Source: CAVSRC01 sp963743015
GTDB taxonomy: Bacteria; Pseudomonadota; Alphaproteobacteria; Rhizobiales; Kaistiaceae
Direction: 5' to 3'
Length of the DNA stretch: 64,000 nucleotides
NCBI GenBank assembly: GCA_963743015.1
Contig: CAVUOD010000014.1
Location: forward strand, 186,001-250,000
The notes under the pieces are model-generated. The model was not told the origin of the DNA. It made no database searches and was given only the letters and a program-made list of their open reading frames with translations. Of the stretch, positions 1-8,576 are shown one piece after another. Both the position numbers and the translations under genes were made by a program. How positions within the stretch are numbered: the first letter of the stretch is position 1; each line of letters opens with the position of its first letter.

Positions 1-1100
1 ACTGGCGGCTGGAGATCGACAAGGCGGAAGCCGCCAAATACGGCATCGGCGTCGGCTCGGTCGGCGCGGTCGTGCAGCTCGTCACCAACGGCCTCAAGAT
101 CACCGACTATCGGCCGCAGACCAGCGACAAGCCGGTCGACATCATCCTGCGCGTGCCCGAGGACCGGCGCACGCTGGCCCAGCTCGACGAGTTGCGCGTG
201 CAGACGTCGGCAGGCGCCGTGCCGATCGGCAACTTCATCAAGCGGGTGCCGGCCCTGTCGACCGGCATCATCCACCGCGTCGACGGCAAGCGCGTCATCA
301 CGGTTACCGCCAACGTCGCCGACCAGACGCAGACGGCGGTCGTGCAGGAGGCGGTCAAGAAGGAACTCGCCAGGGCCGACTTCAAGGGCCTGGTGACGTG
401 GAAGCTGAAGGGCTCGGACGAGGAACGGCAGAACGCCAGCGACTTCCTCAGCAAGGCCTTCGGCGCCGCTATCTTCCTGATCTTCGCGGTGCTGCTGGCG
501 CAGTTCAACAAGCTGACCAGCGTCGCACTGGTGCTGTTCTCCATCATCCTGTCGACGATCGGCGTGTTCATCGGCGTGATGGTGATGGGCCAGACCTTCG
601 GCGTGGTGATGACCGGCATCGGCATCATCGCGCTCGCCGGCATCGTGACCAACAACAACATCGTGCTGATCGATACCTACGACCGGCTGCGCCACGAGGG
701 CGTGCCGGTCGAGGAAGCGATCATAAGGACCTGTCGCGAGCGTGCCCGTCCGGTGCTGCTGACGGCCGGCGCGGCGGTGCTCGGCGTGCTGCCGATCGCC
801 TTCGGCATCAATGTCAACTTCGTGCATCGGGCGATCACCATCGGTGCGCCCTCGACCCAATGGTGGGTGCAGCTTTCCACGGCGATCGTGTTCGGCCTCA
901 GCTTCGCGACCATCCTGACGCTGGTGGTGACGCCGGCGCAGCTTGCCTTCGTCGCCAAGATGGCGACGTGGCGGCAGCATCTGGTCTGGCGGTGGCGGGC
1001 GCGGGCGCGGAAAGTGGCCAGCGGCGGCGGGCTGGTGGCCTTCGCGCGCCGCAGCGGCAACGGAAACGGCAACGGAAACGGAAAGAGCAGGCAGGGCTGA
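1..1100 (+). CDS. RND efflux permease, C-terminal part (cut by window start)
   Basis: The frame is open from base 3, so the gene begins before the window; about 366 C-terminal residues are visible. They contain the last porter-domain segment and the final membrane helices of an RND pump: hydrophobic helices such as AAIFLIFAVLLAQF and the VTNNNIVLIDTYDRLR stretch, the counterpart of the conserved helix-10/11 region of AcrB/MexB-like pumps. Such pumps export drugs, metals or lipids from the inner membrane or periplasm using proton motive force. The C-terminus is a cytoplasmic basic tail ending in Gly-Asn repeats encoded by a tandem DNA repeat. It faces the separate minus-strand RND operon tail to tail. 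The substrate cannot be read from this fragment. Confidence 0.9.
   Translation, partial: WRLEIDKAEAAKYGIGVGSVGAVVQLVTNGLKITDYRPQTSDKPVDIILRVPEDRRTLAQLDELRVQTSAGAVPIGNFIKRVPALSTGIIHRVDGKRVITVTANVADQTQTAVVQEAVKKELARADFKGLVTWKLKGSDEERQNASDFLSKAFGAAIFLIFAVLLAQFNKLTSVALVLFSIILSTIGVFIGVMVMGQTFGVVMTGIGIIALAGIVTNNNIVLIDTYDRLRHEGVPVEEAIIRTCRERARPVLLTAGAAVLGVLPIAFGINVNFVHRAITIGAPSTQWWVQLSTAIVFGLSFATILTLVVTPAQLAFVAKMATWRQHLVWRWRARARKVASGGGLVAFARRSGNGNGNGNGKSRQG
1056..1084 (+). repeat. Tandem 12-bp repeat inside the RND gene
   Basis: Two exact copies of GGCAACGGAAAC plus a partial third copy encode the Gly-Asn repeat near the C-terminus of the RND protein. It is a potential slippage site. In-frame changes would only alter tail length. 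Confidence 0.8.
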
Positions 1101-1119
1101 TCCGAGACGGCCCTGCTTT
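1091..1119 (+). terminator. Rho-independent terminator candidate after the RND gene
   Basis: The arms GCAGGGC (1091-1097) and GCCCTGC (1110-1116) form a perfect 7-bp stem followed by TTTC. The left arm overlaps the stop codon region of the RND gene. The T run is short, so efficiency is uncertain. Confidence 0.55.
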
Positions 1120-1173
1120 CATGGGTTCCCTCTCCCCGGCGGGGAGTGGTGGCAGAACCACGCGGGTAGCGGC

Positions 1174-1614
1174 TCAGCTTCCGGCGAGCTTCTTGCGGGT
1201 ATCGGGCGAGAGCGTCAGCAGCGAATCGATGGTCGCCGCCTGCGCCTTGCCCAGCATGGTGTCGAGCTCGGAGCGGATCGCGGCGAGCTTGGCGTCGATT
1301 GCCGCGCGATCGGGCGGCTCGGCGGCCAGCAGATTGCCGAGATCGGCGCGCAAGGCGTGCAGGCGCGCGATGTGTTGCCGCGCATCGGGCCGCTCGGCGG
1401 CGACCGCCGCCTCGACCTTGGCCATGGCGTCGGGCGGCAGGCGCTGGGCAAGCCAGCGCAGTTCGTAGCGCAACACCCCATGCCGATGGCCGTCCCTGTC
1501 CTTGTCGAAGCGGATCACGTCGGTGGCCGCCGCGCCGATGAAGAAGGCGTTCAGCGCCAGCGACAGGACAAGGCCGACGCCCAGCCAGCGCCGTCCATTG
1601 GCAGGTGCGCTCAT
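1174..1614 (-). CDS. Periplasmic heavy-metal-sensor-like (Spy/CnrX-type) protein
   Basis: The protein has 146 residues. An N-terminal membrane anchor or uncleaved signal (about residues 10-31, LGVGLVLSLALNAFFIGAA) is followed by a short Asp/His-rich segment (FDKDRDGHRHG) and a long alpha-helical domain (about 45-140) rich in Ala, Arg and Leu. That layout fits the periplasmic metal-resistance/Spy-like family, which includes CnrX-type sensors that control an anti-sigma/sigma pair. The start overlaps the stop of the upstream membrane protein by 4 nt (ATGA), so translation is coupled. It is the last gene of the adaptor-RND-sigma operon. A role in sensing metal or envelope stress is inferred from fold type and context. 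Confidence 0.7.
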   Translation of the reverse strand: MSAPANGRRWLGVGLVLSLALNAFFIGAAATDVIRFDKDRDGHRHGVLRYELRWLAQRLPPDAMAKVEAAVAAERPDARQHIARLHALRADLGNLLAAEPPDRAAIDAKLAAIRSELDTMLGKAQAATIDSLLTLSPDTRKKLAGS

Positions 1615-1919
1615 CGCTGATCCACCACGGCCGGCCCGAAGACCAGCGGATCCATCACGACGACCTCCTGGCCGCCGGTGCGGGCGCCGACAAAGGCGAG
1701 ATCGGCGAGGCTGCCGAGCCCGGCGGCGATGATGAGGGCCGCGGCAATGGCGAACCAGACGCCGCGGCGGACCGGGCGGCGGGCGATGCGCGCCATGACG
1801 CGCCTGGTCACGCGGTCGACGGCGGCGGAGGCCGCGATCTCGCGGTCGAGCGCTTCAGCGGCGCGCGCCAGGCCGGCATCGAGGGCTTCTTCCGGGATGA
1901 TCGGGGTGTCACCGGTCAT
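1611..1919 (-). CDS. Small single-pass membrane protein, probable anti-sigma factor
   Basis: The protein has 102 residues: an acidic and then basic cytoplasmic N-terminus (about 1-52), one transmembrane helix (about 54-72, GVWFAIAAALIIAAGLGSL) and a short periplasmic tail. It has no recognisable zinc-binding anti-sigma motif. It overlaps the sigma-factor gene by 4 nt upstream and the sensor-like gene by 4 nt downstream. A small one-helix protein between an ECF sigma factor and a periplasmic metal-sensor-like protein is the arrangement expected of a CnrY-like anti-sigma factor. This function is inferred from context only. Confidence 0.65.
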   Translation of the reverse strand: MTGDTPIIPEEALDAGLARAAEALDREIAASAAVDRVTRRVMARIARRPVRRGVWFAIAAALIIAAGLGSLADLAFVGARTGGQEVVVMDPLVFGPAVVDQR

Positions 1920-2644
1920 GGCTCACCACCTCCATCTGCAAAACGGGCGCGCAGGCGACGGCGGCCGCGCGCCAACAGGGATTCGTATGCCTCTTCGCCC
2001 AGCCCCATGACCGCCGAAGCTTCCGCCTGGCTGAGGCCCTGGTAATGGCACAGCACGATCGCGGCCCGCTGGCGCTCGGGCAGCGCCGCGACGGCCGCCT
2101 GCACGGCACGGATATCTTCAAGATGTATCAGCCGCGCGCCGGGCAGCGGCGCCGGATCGGCCAGTTCGTCTTCGAGGGCATCGATGGCGACCGACGGACG
2201 CTGGCGGCGCAGCCGGTCTATACACAGCCGGTAGGTGACACGGTGCGCCCAGGTCGAAATGCGGCCGTCGGGCTGCCAGTCGGCCGCCTGCTGCCAGAGG
2301 CGGATGAGCACTTCCTGGACAACCTCCTCGGCCTCCGCCGGACTGACGGCGAGCGCGGCGCGGGCAAAACGCAGCAGCGCCGGCGTGAGGTCGCGCACCA
2401 GCCGGGCGAAGGCGGCTTCGTCGCCCTCGGCTATTGCCGCCATGACCGCATGATCGGCGCGGATGCGCACCCAATCCAGCGAATCGCGCGACTGATCCAA
2501 GCCGCATCTCCACACCGACACACTGCCCCGCCGGTAACGATAACCGATGATCGGGCGCCTGGCACGGCGCACGGACGCATGCCGGGCCGGCCTCGGCAGC
2601 GCGGGGCCGGCGGACGATGCTATGGACAACGAGACGGCGGGCAC
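1916..2644 (-). CDS. ECF-family RNA polymerase sigma factor
   Basis: From about residue 68 the protein has the sigma-70 region 2 (AFARLVRDLTPALLRFARAAL, then EEVVQEVLIRLWQQA and WAHRVTYRLCIDRLRR) and, near the C-terminus, region 4 (LPERQRAAIVLCHYQGLSQ followed by MGLGEEAYESLLARGRRRLR). This identifies an extracytoplasmic-function sigma factor. The GTG at 2644 is chosen because it follows a strong Shine-Dalgarno stretch (AGGAGGAGGG) just after the RND stop codon. The first ~40 residues look unlike the family, so a GTG at 2521 (preceded by GGCGGGG) is a real alternative. It lies 12 bp after the RND gene, and its probable anti-sigma factor follows with a 4-nt overlap. Confidence 0.85.
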   Translation of the reverse strand: MPAVSLSIASSAGPALPRPARHASVRRARRPIIGYRYRRGSVSVWRCGLDQSRDSLDWVRIRADHAVMAAIAEGDEAAFARLVRDLTPALLRFARAALAVSPAEAEEVVQEVLIRLWQQAADWQPDGRISTWAHRVTYRLCIDRLRRQRPSVAIDALEDELADPAPLPGARLIHLEDIRAVQAAVAALPERQRAAIVLCHYQGLSQAEASAVMGLGEEAYESLLARGRRRLRARFADGGGEP

Positions 2645-2656
2645 CCTGCCCTCCTC

Positions 2657-5600
2657 CTACTCCGCTGCGGCCGAATAGCCGGTCACTTCCCCTTCCTCCT
2701 CGGGTGTCGGCTTGAGACCGCCTCCGATCGCACGGGCCTCCTCCAGTTCGCGTGCCAGCCGCTGCTCCTCGGCGATGCGCGGCTTGGCGAAGCGGGCGAG
2801 AAGCTCGTAGACGACCGGCGTCAGGAAGAGCGTGGCCAGGGTGGCGAGCCCGAGGCCGCCGACGATGACCCAGCCGAGCGCATGACGGGCTTCGGAGCCG
2901 GCGCCGCCGCGCATGATCAGCGGCAGGCCGCCGAGCACGGTGGCGATCATGGTCATCACCACCGGGCGCAAGCGGATCAGCGCCGCGTTGCGCACCGCCT
3001 CGCCAACCGACTGGCCGGCGTCGCGAAGCTGGTTGGCGAACTCGACGATCAGGATGCCGTTCTTCGACATCAGCCCGACCAGCATCACCAGACCGATCTC
3101 GCTGTAGATGTTGATCGAGCCGTGGGTGAGCAGGATGGCGAAGACCGCCGCCGCCAGGCCGAAGGGAACCGTGGCGATGAGGATGAAGGCGCTGGCGAAG
3201 CTCTCGAACTGACCGGCGAGAACCAGCAGCACGATGATCAGCGCGAAGATGAAGGTCTGCACGACGCCGCTGGTGGCGCTGTTCAGCTCCTTGGCCTCGC
3301 CGGTGAAGACCAGGCCGTTATTGGCGGGCAGGATGTTGGCCGCGAGCGATTGCAGCTCGTTCATCGCCTGGCGCAGGTCGACGCCGTCGGCAAGCTGGGC
3401 GCCGATGGGGATGGCGCGCCGCTGATCCTGGCGCGGCAGGCTCGGCGCCACGGCCAACTCCTTGAAGGAGACCAGCGAGGAGAGCGGCACCATCTTTCCG
3501 TCCTTGGTGCGCAGCTGCATGTTGTCGAGCGCGCTGGTGTCCTGGACCATGCCGTCGGGCACCTTGGCGAGGATCTCGATCGGGTTGTCGCCGATATAGT
3601 AGTTGCCGAGATCCTTGCCGCTGAGGATGGTCTGCACGGCGGCCGAGATGGTGTCGACCGAGATGCCGACGTCGGCGGCGCGCTGGCGATCGATCTGGAT
3701 GGCCAGCTGCGGCTGGGTCGTGTCGTAGTTGAGCTGGACGCGGCCGAAGACCGGGTCCTGCTCCATCGCCTGGACCAGCTTGTCGGCGACGCCGGCGAGC
3801 TGATCGTAGTCGGTTCCGGTGATGGCGAATTGCAGGCCCTGGCCGCCGCCGCGGATGCCGAGGCTGTTGGCGGTGCGGGCGAAGACCTGGATACCGGGAA
3901 TGTTTTGCAGCTCGCGGTTCAGTTGCGAGGTGATCTGGCTTTGCGTGCGCGTGCGCTCGCCCCACGGCGCCAGCGTCATGAACATGAAGCCGCCATCGCC
4001 GTTGCTGCGCGCGATCGAGAAGATATTGGTGGCCTCGCCGCTCTTGAGCAGCGGATCGGCGATCTGCTCGACCTGCTTCATCTGCGATTCGGTGTAGTCG
4101 ACGGTCGAGCCCTGCGGCACCGAGACGGAAATCGGGATGAAGCCGCGATCCTCCTTGGGCGTCAGTTCCGAGGGCAGCAGGTTGAAGGCCGCCAGGGCCG
4201 CGCCGGCGAACAGCAGGGCGATCACGATGACGACCATCGGCGCCTTGAGGGCGGCGTCGAGCAGGCGCGTGTAGAGATGGATGATGCGCTCGCCGAAGGC
4301 GGCCACCCGGCGGCCGATGGCATTGTGCTGGTGGTGGGCCTGCTTGTCGCTGATCAGGCGCGAGGCGAGCATCGGCGACAGCGTCAGCGCCACCAGGCAG
4401 GAGAGCGTCACCGCGAAGGCGAGGACGAAGCCGAACTCGGAGAACAGGGAGCCGGTGAGACCGGGAAAGAACGAGATGGGAATGAACACGGCGGCCAGCG
4501 TCGCGGTGGTGGCGAGCACGGCGAAGAACACCTGACGGGTGCCGAGCACCGCCGCGGCGCGCGGCCCGAGACCGAGGCTGCGCTGGCGCGAGATGTTCTC
4601 GATGACGACGATGGCGTCGTCGACGACGAGGCCGGTCGCCAGAACCAGAGCGAGCAAGGTCAGCACGTTGATGGAGAAGCCGACCACCCACATGGCCGCG
4701 AGCGTGCCGATCAGCGCGATCGGCACGGTCACCGCCGGGATGAACGTCACCCTGATCGACTGCAGGAACAGGTAGATGATGGCGATGACGATGGCGGTGG
4801 CGATGATCAGGGTGAGGAGCACCTCGTGGATGGCGCTCGAAATGAACTGGGCGTCGTCCGAGGTGACCCTGAGGTCGACGCCGGGCGGCAGCGCGCTCTT
4901 CATTTCCTCGATCGCCTTGCGCACGCCGGCGGAGATGTCGAGCGTGTTGGCGCGCGCCTGACGGACGATGGCGAGACCGACTCCGGTCTTGCCGTTGATG
5001 CGCAGCGAGGTGGTCTTGTCGGCCGGTCCGAAGACGACGTCGGCGACGTCGCTGACCTTGGTCTGCGGATTGATCTGGATGTTGCCGATCTCTTCGGCCG
5101 ATTTGGCGCTGGCGTCGGCACGGACGAGCAGCGTGCGGTTGGCATCCGAAATCGTGCCGGCCGGCATATCGAGCGCGACATTGCCGAGTGCCGAATTGAG
5201 GTCGGCGATGGTCAGGCCATGCGCGGCCAGCGCATTGGGGTTGATGATGATCTGGACGATGGGGCTGCGGTCGCCGTAGACCTGCACGTCGGCGACGCCG
5301 TCGACGGCCGCCAGGCGGGTGACGATGACGTCGTTGACGACTTGGGTCAGATCCTGGATCGACATGGTCGACGAGGTCGCCGCCAGGCGCATAATGGCGT
5401 CGGCGTTGGCGTCGGCCTTGACGATCGTCGGCGGCTTGAAATTGTCGTCGGTGGGCAGCGTGCGCAGATTGCCTATGGCATCGCGCAGGTCGTTGGCGGC
5501 GACGTTGATGTCGGTCTTCTGATCGAACTCGATGGTCACCCGGCTCTGGCCGGAGCTCGACGTCGAGGAGATCGACACCACGCCCGGAATGCGCGCCGCA

Positions 5601-5848
5601 GCGCCCTCGATGACGCTGGTGACTTCCTTGTCGATCGTGTCGGGGGTGGCGCCGGTGTAGTTGGTGCGCACCGTGATGACCGGGCGATCGATATTGGGCA
5701 GCTCGCGGACTTCGATGCCGCGCCACGCTGCCAGGCCGGCGATGACGATCAGCAGATTGATGACGACGGCCAGCACCGGCCGGCGAACGAACAGGGAGGC
5801 GATCCCCCCGTTGCCGTCGGCGTGCGGATTTGTGTCGGTCTTGGCCAT
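2657..5848 (-). CDS. RND multidrug efflux permease, HAE1 type
   Basis: At 1063 residues it has the full length of an AcrB/MdtC-type pump. Visible features are the first helix (about 26-42), two large periplasmic loops, and the helix-4 motif VVDDAIVVIEN with the proton-relay pair Asp410-Asp411. That motif is typical of the hydrophobe/drug (HAE1) subclass and unlike heavy-metal (HME) pumps. It would form the inner-membrane trimer of a tripartite efflux system with the adaptor encoded 6 bp upstream. No outer-membrane channel gene is in the window. The same transcript probably carries the sigma, anti-sigma-like and sensor-like genes downstream, suggesting envelope-stress or toxicant-responsive control. 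The substrate is unknown. Confidence 0.95.
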   Translation of the reverse strand: MAKTDTNPHADGNGGIASLFVRRPVLAVVINLLIVIAGLAAWRGIEVRELPNIDRPVITVRTNYTGATPDTIDKEVTSVIEGAAARIPGVVSISSTSSSGQSRVTIEFDQKTDINVAANDLRDAIGNLRTLPTDDNFKPPTIVKADANADAIMRLAATSSTMSIQDLTQVVNDVIVTRLAAVDGVADVQVYGDRSPIVQIIINPNALAAHGLTIADLNSALGNVALDMPAGTISDANRTLLVRADASAKSAEEIGNIQINPQTKVSDVADVVFGPADKTTSLRINGKTGVGLAIVRQARANTLDISAGVRKAIEEMKSALPPGVDLRVTSDDAQFISSAIHEVLLTLIIATAIVIAIIYLFLQSIRVTFIPAVTVPIALIGTLAAMWVVGFSINVLTLLALVLATGLVVDDAIVVIENISRQRSLGLGPRAAAVLGTRQVFFAVLATTATLAAVFIPISFFPGLTGSLFSEFGFVLAFAVTLSCLVALTLSPMLASRLISDKQAHHQHNAIGRRVAAFGERIIHLYTRLLDAALKAPMVVIVIALLFAGAALAAFNLLPSELTPKEDRGFIPISVSVPQGSTVDYTESQMKQVEQIADPLLKSGEATNIFSIARSNGDGGFMFMTLAPWGERTRTQSQITSQLNRELQNIPGIQVFARTANSLGIRGGGQGLQFAITGTDYDQLAGVADKLVQAMEQDPVFGRVQLNYDTTQPQLAIQIDRQRAADVGISVDTISAAVQTILSGKDLGNYYIGDNPIEILAKVPDGMVQDTSALDNMQLRTKDGKMVPLSSLVSFKELAVAPSLPRQDQRRAIPIGAQLADGVDLRQAMNELQSLAANILPANNGLVFTGEAKELNSATSGVVQTFIFALIIVLLVLAGQFESFASAFILIATVPFGLAAAVFAILLTHGSINIYSEIGLVMLVGLMSKNGILIVEFANQLRDAGQSVGEAVRNAALIRLRPVVMTMIATVLGGLPLIMRGGAGSEARHALGWVIVGGLGLATLATLFLTPVVYELLARFAKPRIAEEQRLARELEEARAIGGGLKPTPEEEGEVTGYSAAAE

Positions 5849-5854
5849 GGCTGC

Positions 5855-7090
5855 TCAGCCGCTCGGCGAACGGCGCGAACCGGCGCCCTGGCCTGCCCCG
5901 CCGCCTGGACCGGCGCCGCCGGCGGCCGCTTCCGGCGCGGTGCTCTCGGCATTCTTGCCGCCGGGTGCGGCATCTGCCGCATTGGCTTCGGTCACCTTGC
6001 TGCCTTCGCGCACGCGCTGCAGCCCCTCGACGACGACCGCATCGTTTTCCGCCAGATCGCCGCTGACGATGACCGCGCCGCTGCGCCGGCCGAGAATCTG
6101 CACCGGCGTTCGATGGGCGCTGCCGTCGGTCACCTTCCAGACATAGGACCCGCTGCGATCCCACTGCACGGCCAGCGAGGGCACCGATGGGTGCGGCTCG
6201 CCGGGGAAGCTCATGGCGACGGTCAGCGCCATGCCCGGCTTCAGCGCGCTGGCATCGTTGGGCAGGGTCGCCTCGACCCGCAAGGTGCGCGCCACCGGAT
6301 CGACACGGTTGTCGACCGCACTGATCGTACCCTTGAAGTTCTGGCCGGCGAGCGCCTCGGTCGAGGCGGCGACCGGCTGGCCGACGGCGACCAGGCCCGA
6401 AGCGCGCTCCGGCACGTCGAAGGCGACCCTCACCTTCGACATGTCGTCGAGCGTGGCAATCGCCTTGGAAGAGCTGATGAGGTCGCCGACGGCGATGTCG
6501 GTGAGCCCGATGACGCCGGCGAAGGGCGCCTTGATGGCGCGCTTGGCGAGGTCGTTCTCGGCCGCCTTCAAGCCGATCGCCGCGTTCTTCTGGGCGGTGC
6601 GGGCGTCGGTCAGGGCAACGGTGGTGATGTTGTTCGACTTGGCGAGCTGGATGGCGCGGTCGAGCGCCGACTGGGCGGTGTCGAGCGCGATCTTGGCCTT
6701 TTCGAGCGCCACCTGCTGGTCGGAATCGTCGAGACGAATGAGGGTCTGGCCCTTGGCGACCTTGGAGCCGGGGGTGAAGGCGACCTCGGCGACGATGCCG
6801 CTGTCCTGGGGATAGAGGGTCACCTCCTGCTCCGCCGCAACCGTGCCGATGGCGCGCACGTCGATGCCGGTGTCGTCGGTGCCGACCGGTGCGGTGACCA
6901 CCAGGACACCGCCGCTGCGACCGCGGCCCTGGCCCGGGCCGTGCGGCCCCGTGCCGTCGGCCTGCCCGGCTCCGGCCACCGGGCCGCGCCCCTGTTGCGT
7001 GGCGAAGTAACCCTGATCGTAGGCGTACCAGCCGGCAGCGGCGATCAGGATGATGATGAGCGAGAGAACGATCTGTCTGGTGGCGGACAT
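5855..7090 (-). CDS. RND periplasmic adaptor (membrane fusion protein)
   Basis: The protein has 411 residues. An N-terminal membrane anchor (about 6-23, IVLSLIIILIAAAGWYAY) is followed by a Gly/Gln/Arg-rich linker, a biotinyl-lipoyl-like half-motif (GSKVAKGQTLIRLD), an alpha-helical hairpin (about 120-180), the second lipoyl half (IKAPFAGVIGLTDIAVGDLI) and beta-barrel/membrane-proximal domains. This is the AcrA/MdtA order. The C-terminus ends in a Gly/Ala/Pro-rich tail. The ATG at 7090 is preferred because the longer frame upstream of it lacks a hydrophobic signal. It is the first gene of the operon and bridges the RND pump to an outer-membrane channel. Confidence 0.93.
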   Translation of the reverse strand: MSATRQIVLSLIIILIAAAGWYAYDQGYFATQQGRGPVAGAGQADGTGPHGPGQGRGRSGGVLVVTAPVGTDDTGIDVRAIGTVAAEQEVTLYPQDSGIVAEVAFTPGSKVAKGQTLIRLDDSDQQVALEKAKIALDTAQSALDRAIQLAKSNNITTVALTDARTAQKNAAIGLKAAENDLAKRAIKAPFAGVIGLTDIAVGDLISSSKAIATLDDMSKVRVAFDVPERASGLVAVGQPVAASTEALAGQNFKGTISAVDNRVDPVARTLRVEATLPNDASALKPGMALTVAMSFPGEPHPSVPSLAVQWDRSGSYVWKVTDGSAHRTPVQILGRRSGAVIVSGDLAENDAVVVEGLQRVREGSKVTEANAADAAPGGKNAESTAPEAAAGGAGPGGGAGQGAGSRRSPSG

Positions 7091-7281
7091 GCGGGACCGG
7101 CAGGTTCGTTGCGGTGCAAGGTATTCAACGCCGGCAGCGGCGCTTTCCGTCGCCGGCAGGCGGCTTTTTCCGGGACTGTAGCCGGTTTGGTCCGGCAACA
7201 CATTGTTTTATCTTCAGGTTCCGGAAGCGCACGATGCAGGTCGGCGCAGCCGAAGGGCTGAATACGCTGTCGCGACGAAGC

Positions 7282-8244
7282 CTAGTTGGCGGAAGCCGGG
7301 CCGCTGTGCCTGCCGATCATCCAGTTCAGCGTGCGGCGCCAGTCGGTCAGGCGCATCGGCGTGCCGTGATATCCGTTGACGAAGACGTCGAAGCGGATCG
7401 GATAGTCGGGCGCGGTACGTTTCACCTTCCTGAACAGAAGCTCCTGCGTCACCCAGTCGAGGATCGTGTCCTTGGTGCCGTGGCCGATATAGATCGGGAC
7501 GTAGCGGTTGGGATCGGTGAAGACCGGCGAGGCGAGGAACTGCTTCTTCTCGACCAGCGAACCGAGGAGCAGGATGCCGCCGAGCAGCTTGGCGGACCGG
7601 CGGTCGGACATCAGGTCGAAACACAGCCAGCCGCTGAGCGAGGTGCAGGCGACCATGACCGGCGCGCCCGGTGACTTCGCCGCGGTGGCCTGCATCAGCG
7701 CCTTGACGTCTTCCGTGCCCTGCCCGCCGATCAGGCTGAAGTCAGGCGACAGGTAGACGCCGCCGTTGCGGACAACGAGATTCTTCAGCCGGTTGAAGTT
7801 GCCGCCGAAGGTCCAGTCGTCGACCCCCTGGAAGCGGCTGCCGTCGCCGCCGCCGTGGAGGAAGATGACGATGAAGCGGGCGTTTCCGCCGGTGCGTCCA
7901 ACGCCGATATAGCGCACCAGCCTGCCGCGATGGCGCAGCACGAGGTCGCGCTGCGTCTTGTCCGGATCGAGAGAGACGAATTTGTCGAATGCCTTCTTCT
8001 CGACCACCTTGTCGCGGCCGTAGAGATCGCGCGTCTTCGAATATTCGATGAAGCGCATGTCGCCGCCGTAGAGCGTCTTGATGACGTGGTTCTGGAAGAG
8101 GTCGTCCTTGTAGGGCTTGATCGGCGGGTCTGCCGCCACGGCGGCAGTCGCCAGGCAGGCGAGCGCAAGGGCAACGCCGACCACGATCCGGCCGCCGCTT
8201 CCTGATCGCCGCGAAAGCGCGTTCTTCCCCACCCTTCCGGCCAT
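7282..8244 (-). CDS. Secreted alpha/beta-hydrolase-fold protein
   Basis: The protein has 320 residues with a basic N-terminus and a Sec-type signal (about 18-38, ending AVAA). The mature part shows an oxyanion-type HGGG motif (130-133), a probable nucleophile elbow around CTSLSG (200-205, Ser202), an acidic residue in GHGTKD (Asp259) and a late His in NGYHGTPM (His293). This spacing fits the esterase/depolymerase-like branch of alpha/beta hydrolases. The nucleophile elbow departs from Gly-X-Ser-X-Gly, having Cys and Ser at the Gly positions. The substrate is unknown. It stands alone, with about 190 bp to the adaptor gene on one side and a 330-bp gap on the other. Confidence 0.7.
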   Translation of the reverse strand: MAGRVGKNALSRRSGSGGRIVVGVALALACLATAAVAADPPIKPYKDDLFQNHVIKTLYGGDMRFIEYSKTRDLYGRDKVVEKKAFDKFVSLDPDKTQRDLVLRHRGRLVRYIGVGRTGGNARFIVIFLHGGGDGSRFQGVDDWTFGGNFNRLKNLVVRNGGVYLSPDFSLIGGQGTEDVKALMQATAAKSPGAPVMVACTSLSGWLCFDLMSDRRSAKLLGGILLLGSLVEKKQFLASPVFTDPNRYVPIYIGHGTKDTILDWVTQELLFRKVKRTAPDYPIRFDVFVNGYHGTPMRLTDWRRTLNWMIGRHSGPASAN

Positions 8245-8576
8245 CGCCTACTCCTAGCGAAAAATCGGCGGCTGCACCAGCCTGCGGTTGCACGGGCTTG
8301 CGACCGCGCAAACGTTGCGCCGGCGTCGATGACGGGGACGCAGCGGCCGGAAGGCGCGCGGCACGCGCTGCTTGCCGCCTGGCGCCGGCTTCTCCGGCGA
8401 AGCCGGGAGCCGTCTATGGGCGCTTGTCCGCGCGGGCGGCGGGCGTGGCCTTTGGCGATCGCACCTGCATGGGAGGGGGTATCAGGCCGACAGCACGCTC
8501 GAGCTGGATGGACCAGCGCGCCACTGGCATGGAGAGGCTGAACGGCAGGTACGGACTTATTACCAGAGCGAAGGGG
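8245..8576. other. Intergenic stretch without a recognised gene
   Basis: No open frame here shows a known family, signal peptide or plausible ribosome binding site. The plus-strand frames are arginine-rich shadows of the minus-strand membrane protein. It presumably holds the promoter of the alpha/beta-hydrolase gene, but no convincing -35/-10 pair was seen. Confidence 0.5.

Noticed and set aside
1056..1084. Short tandem repeat as a possible CRISPR or VNTR locus
   Set aside because: There are just over two copies without spacers, inside a coding frame; it is a simple Gly-Asn-coding repeat.
2045..7261. Plus-strand open frame of 1738 codons opposite the RND operon
   Set aside because: It is antisense to the adaptor, RND pump and sigma genes, which carry all the family motifs. 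Composition is low-complexity Asp/Gly/Arg/His.
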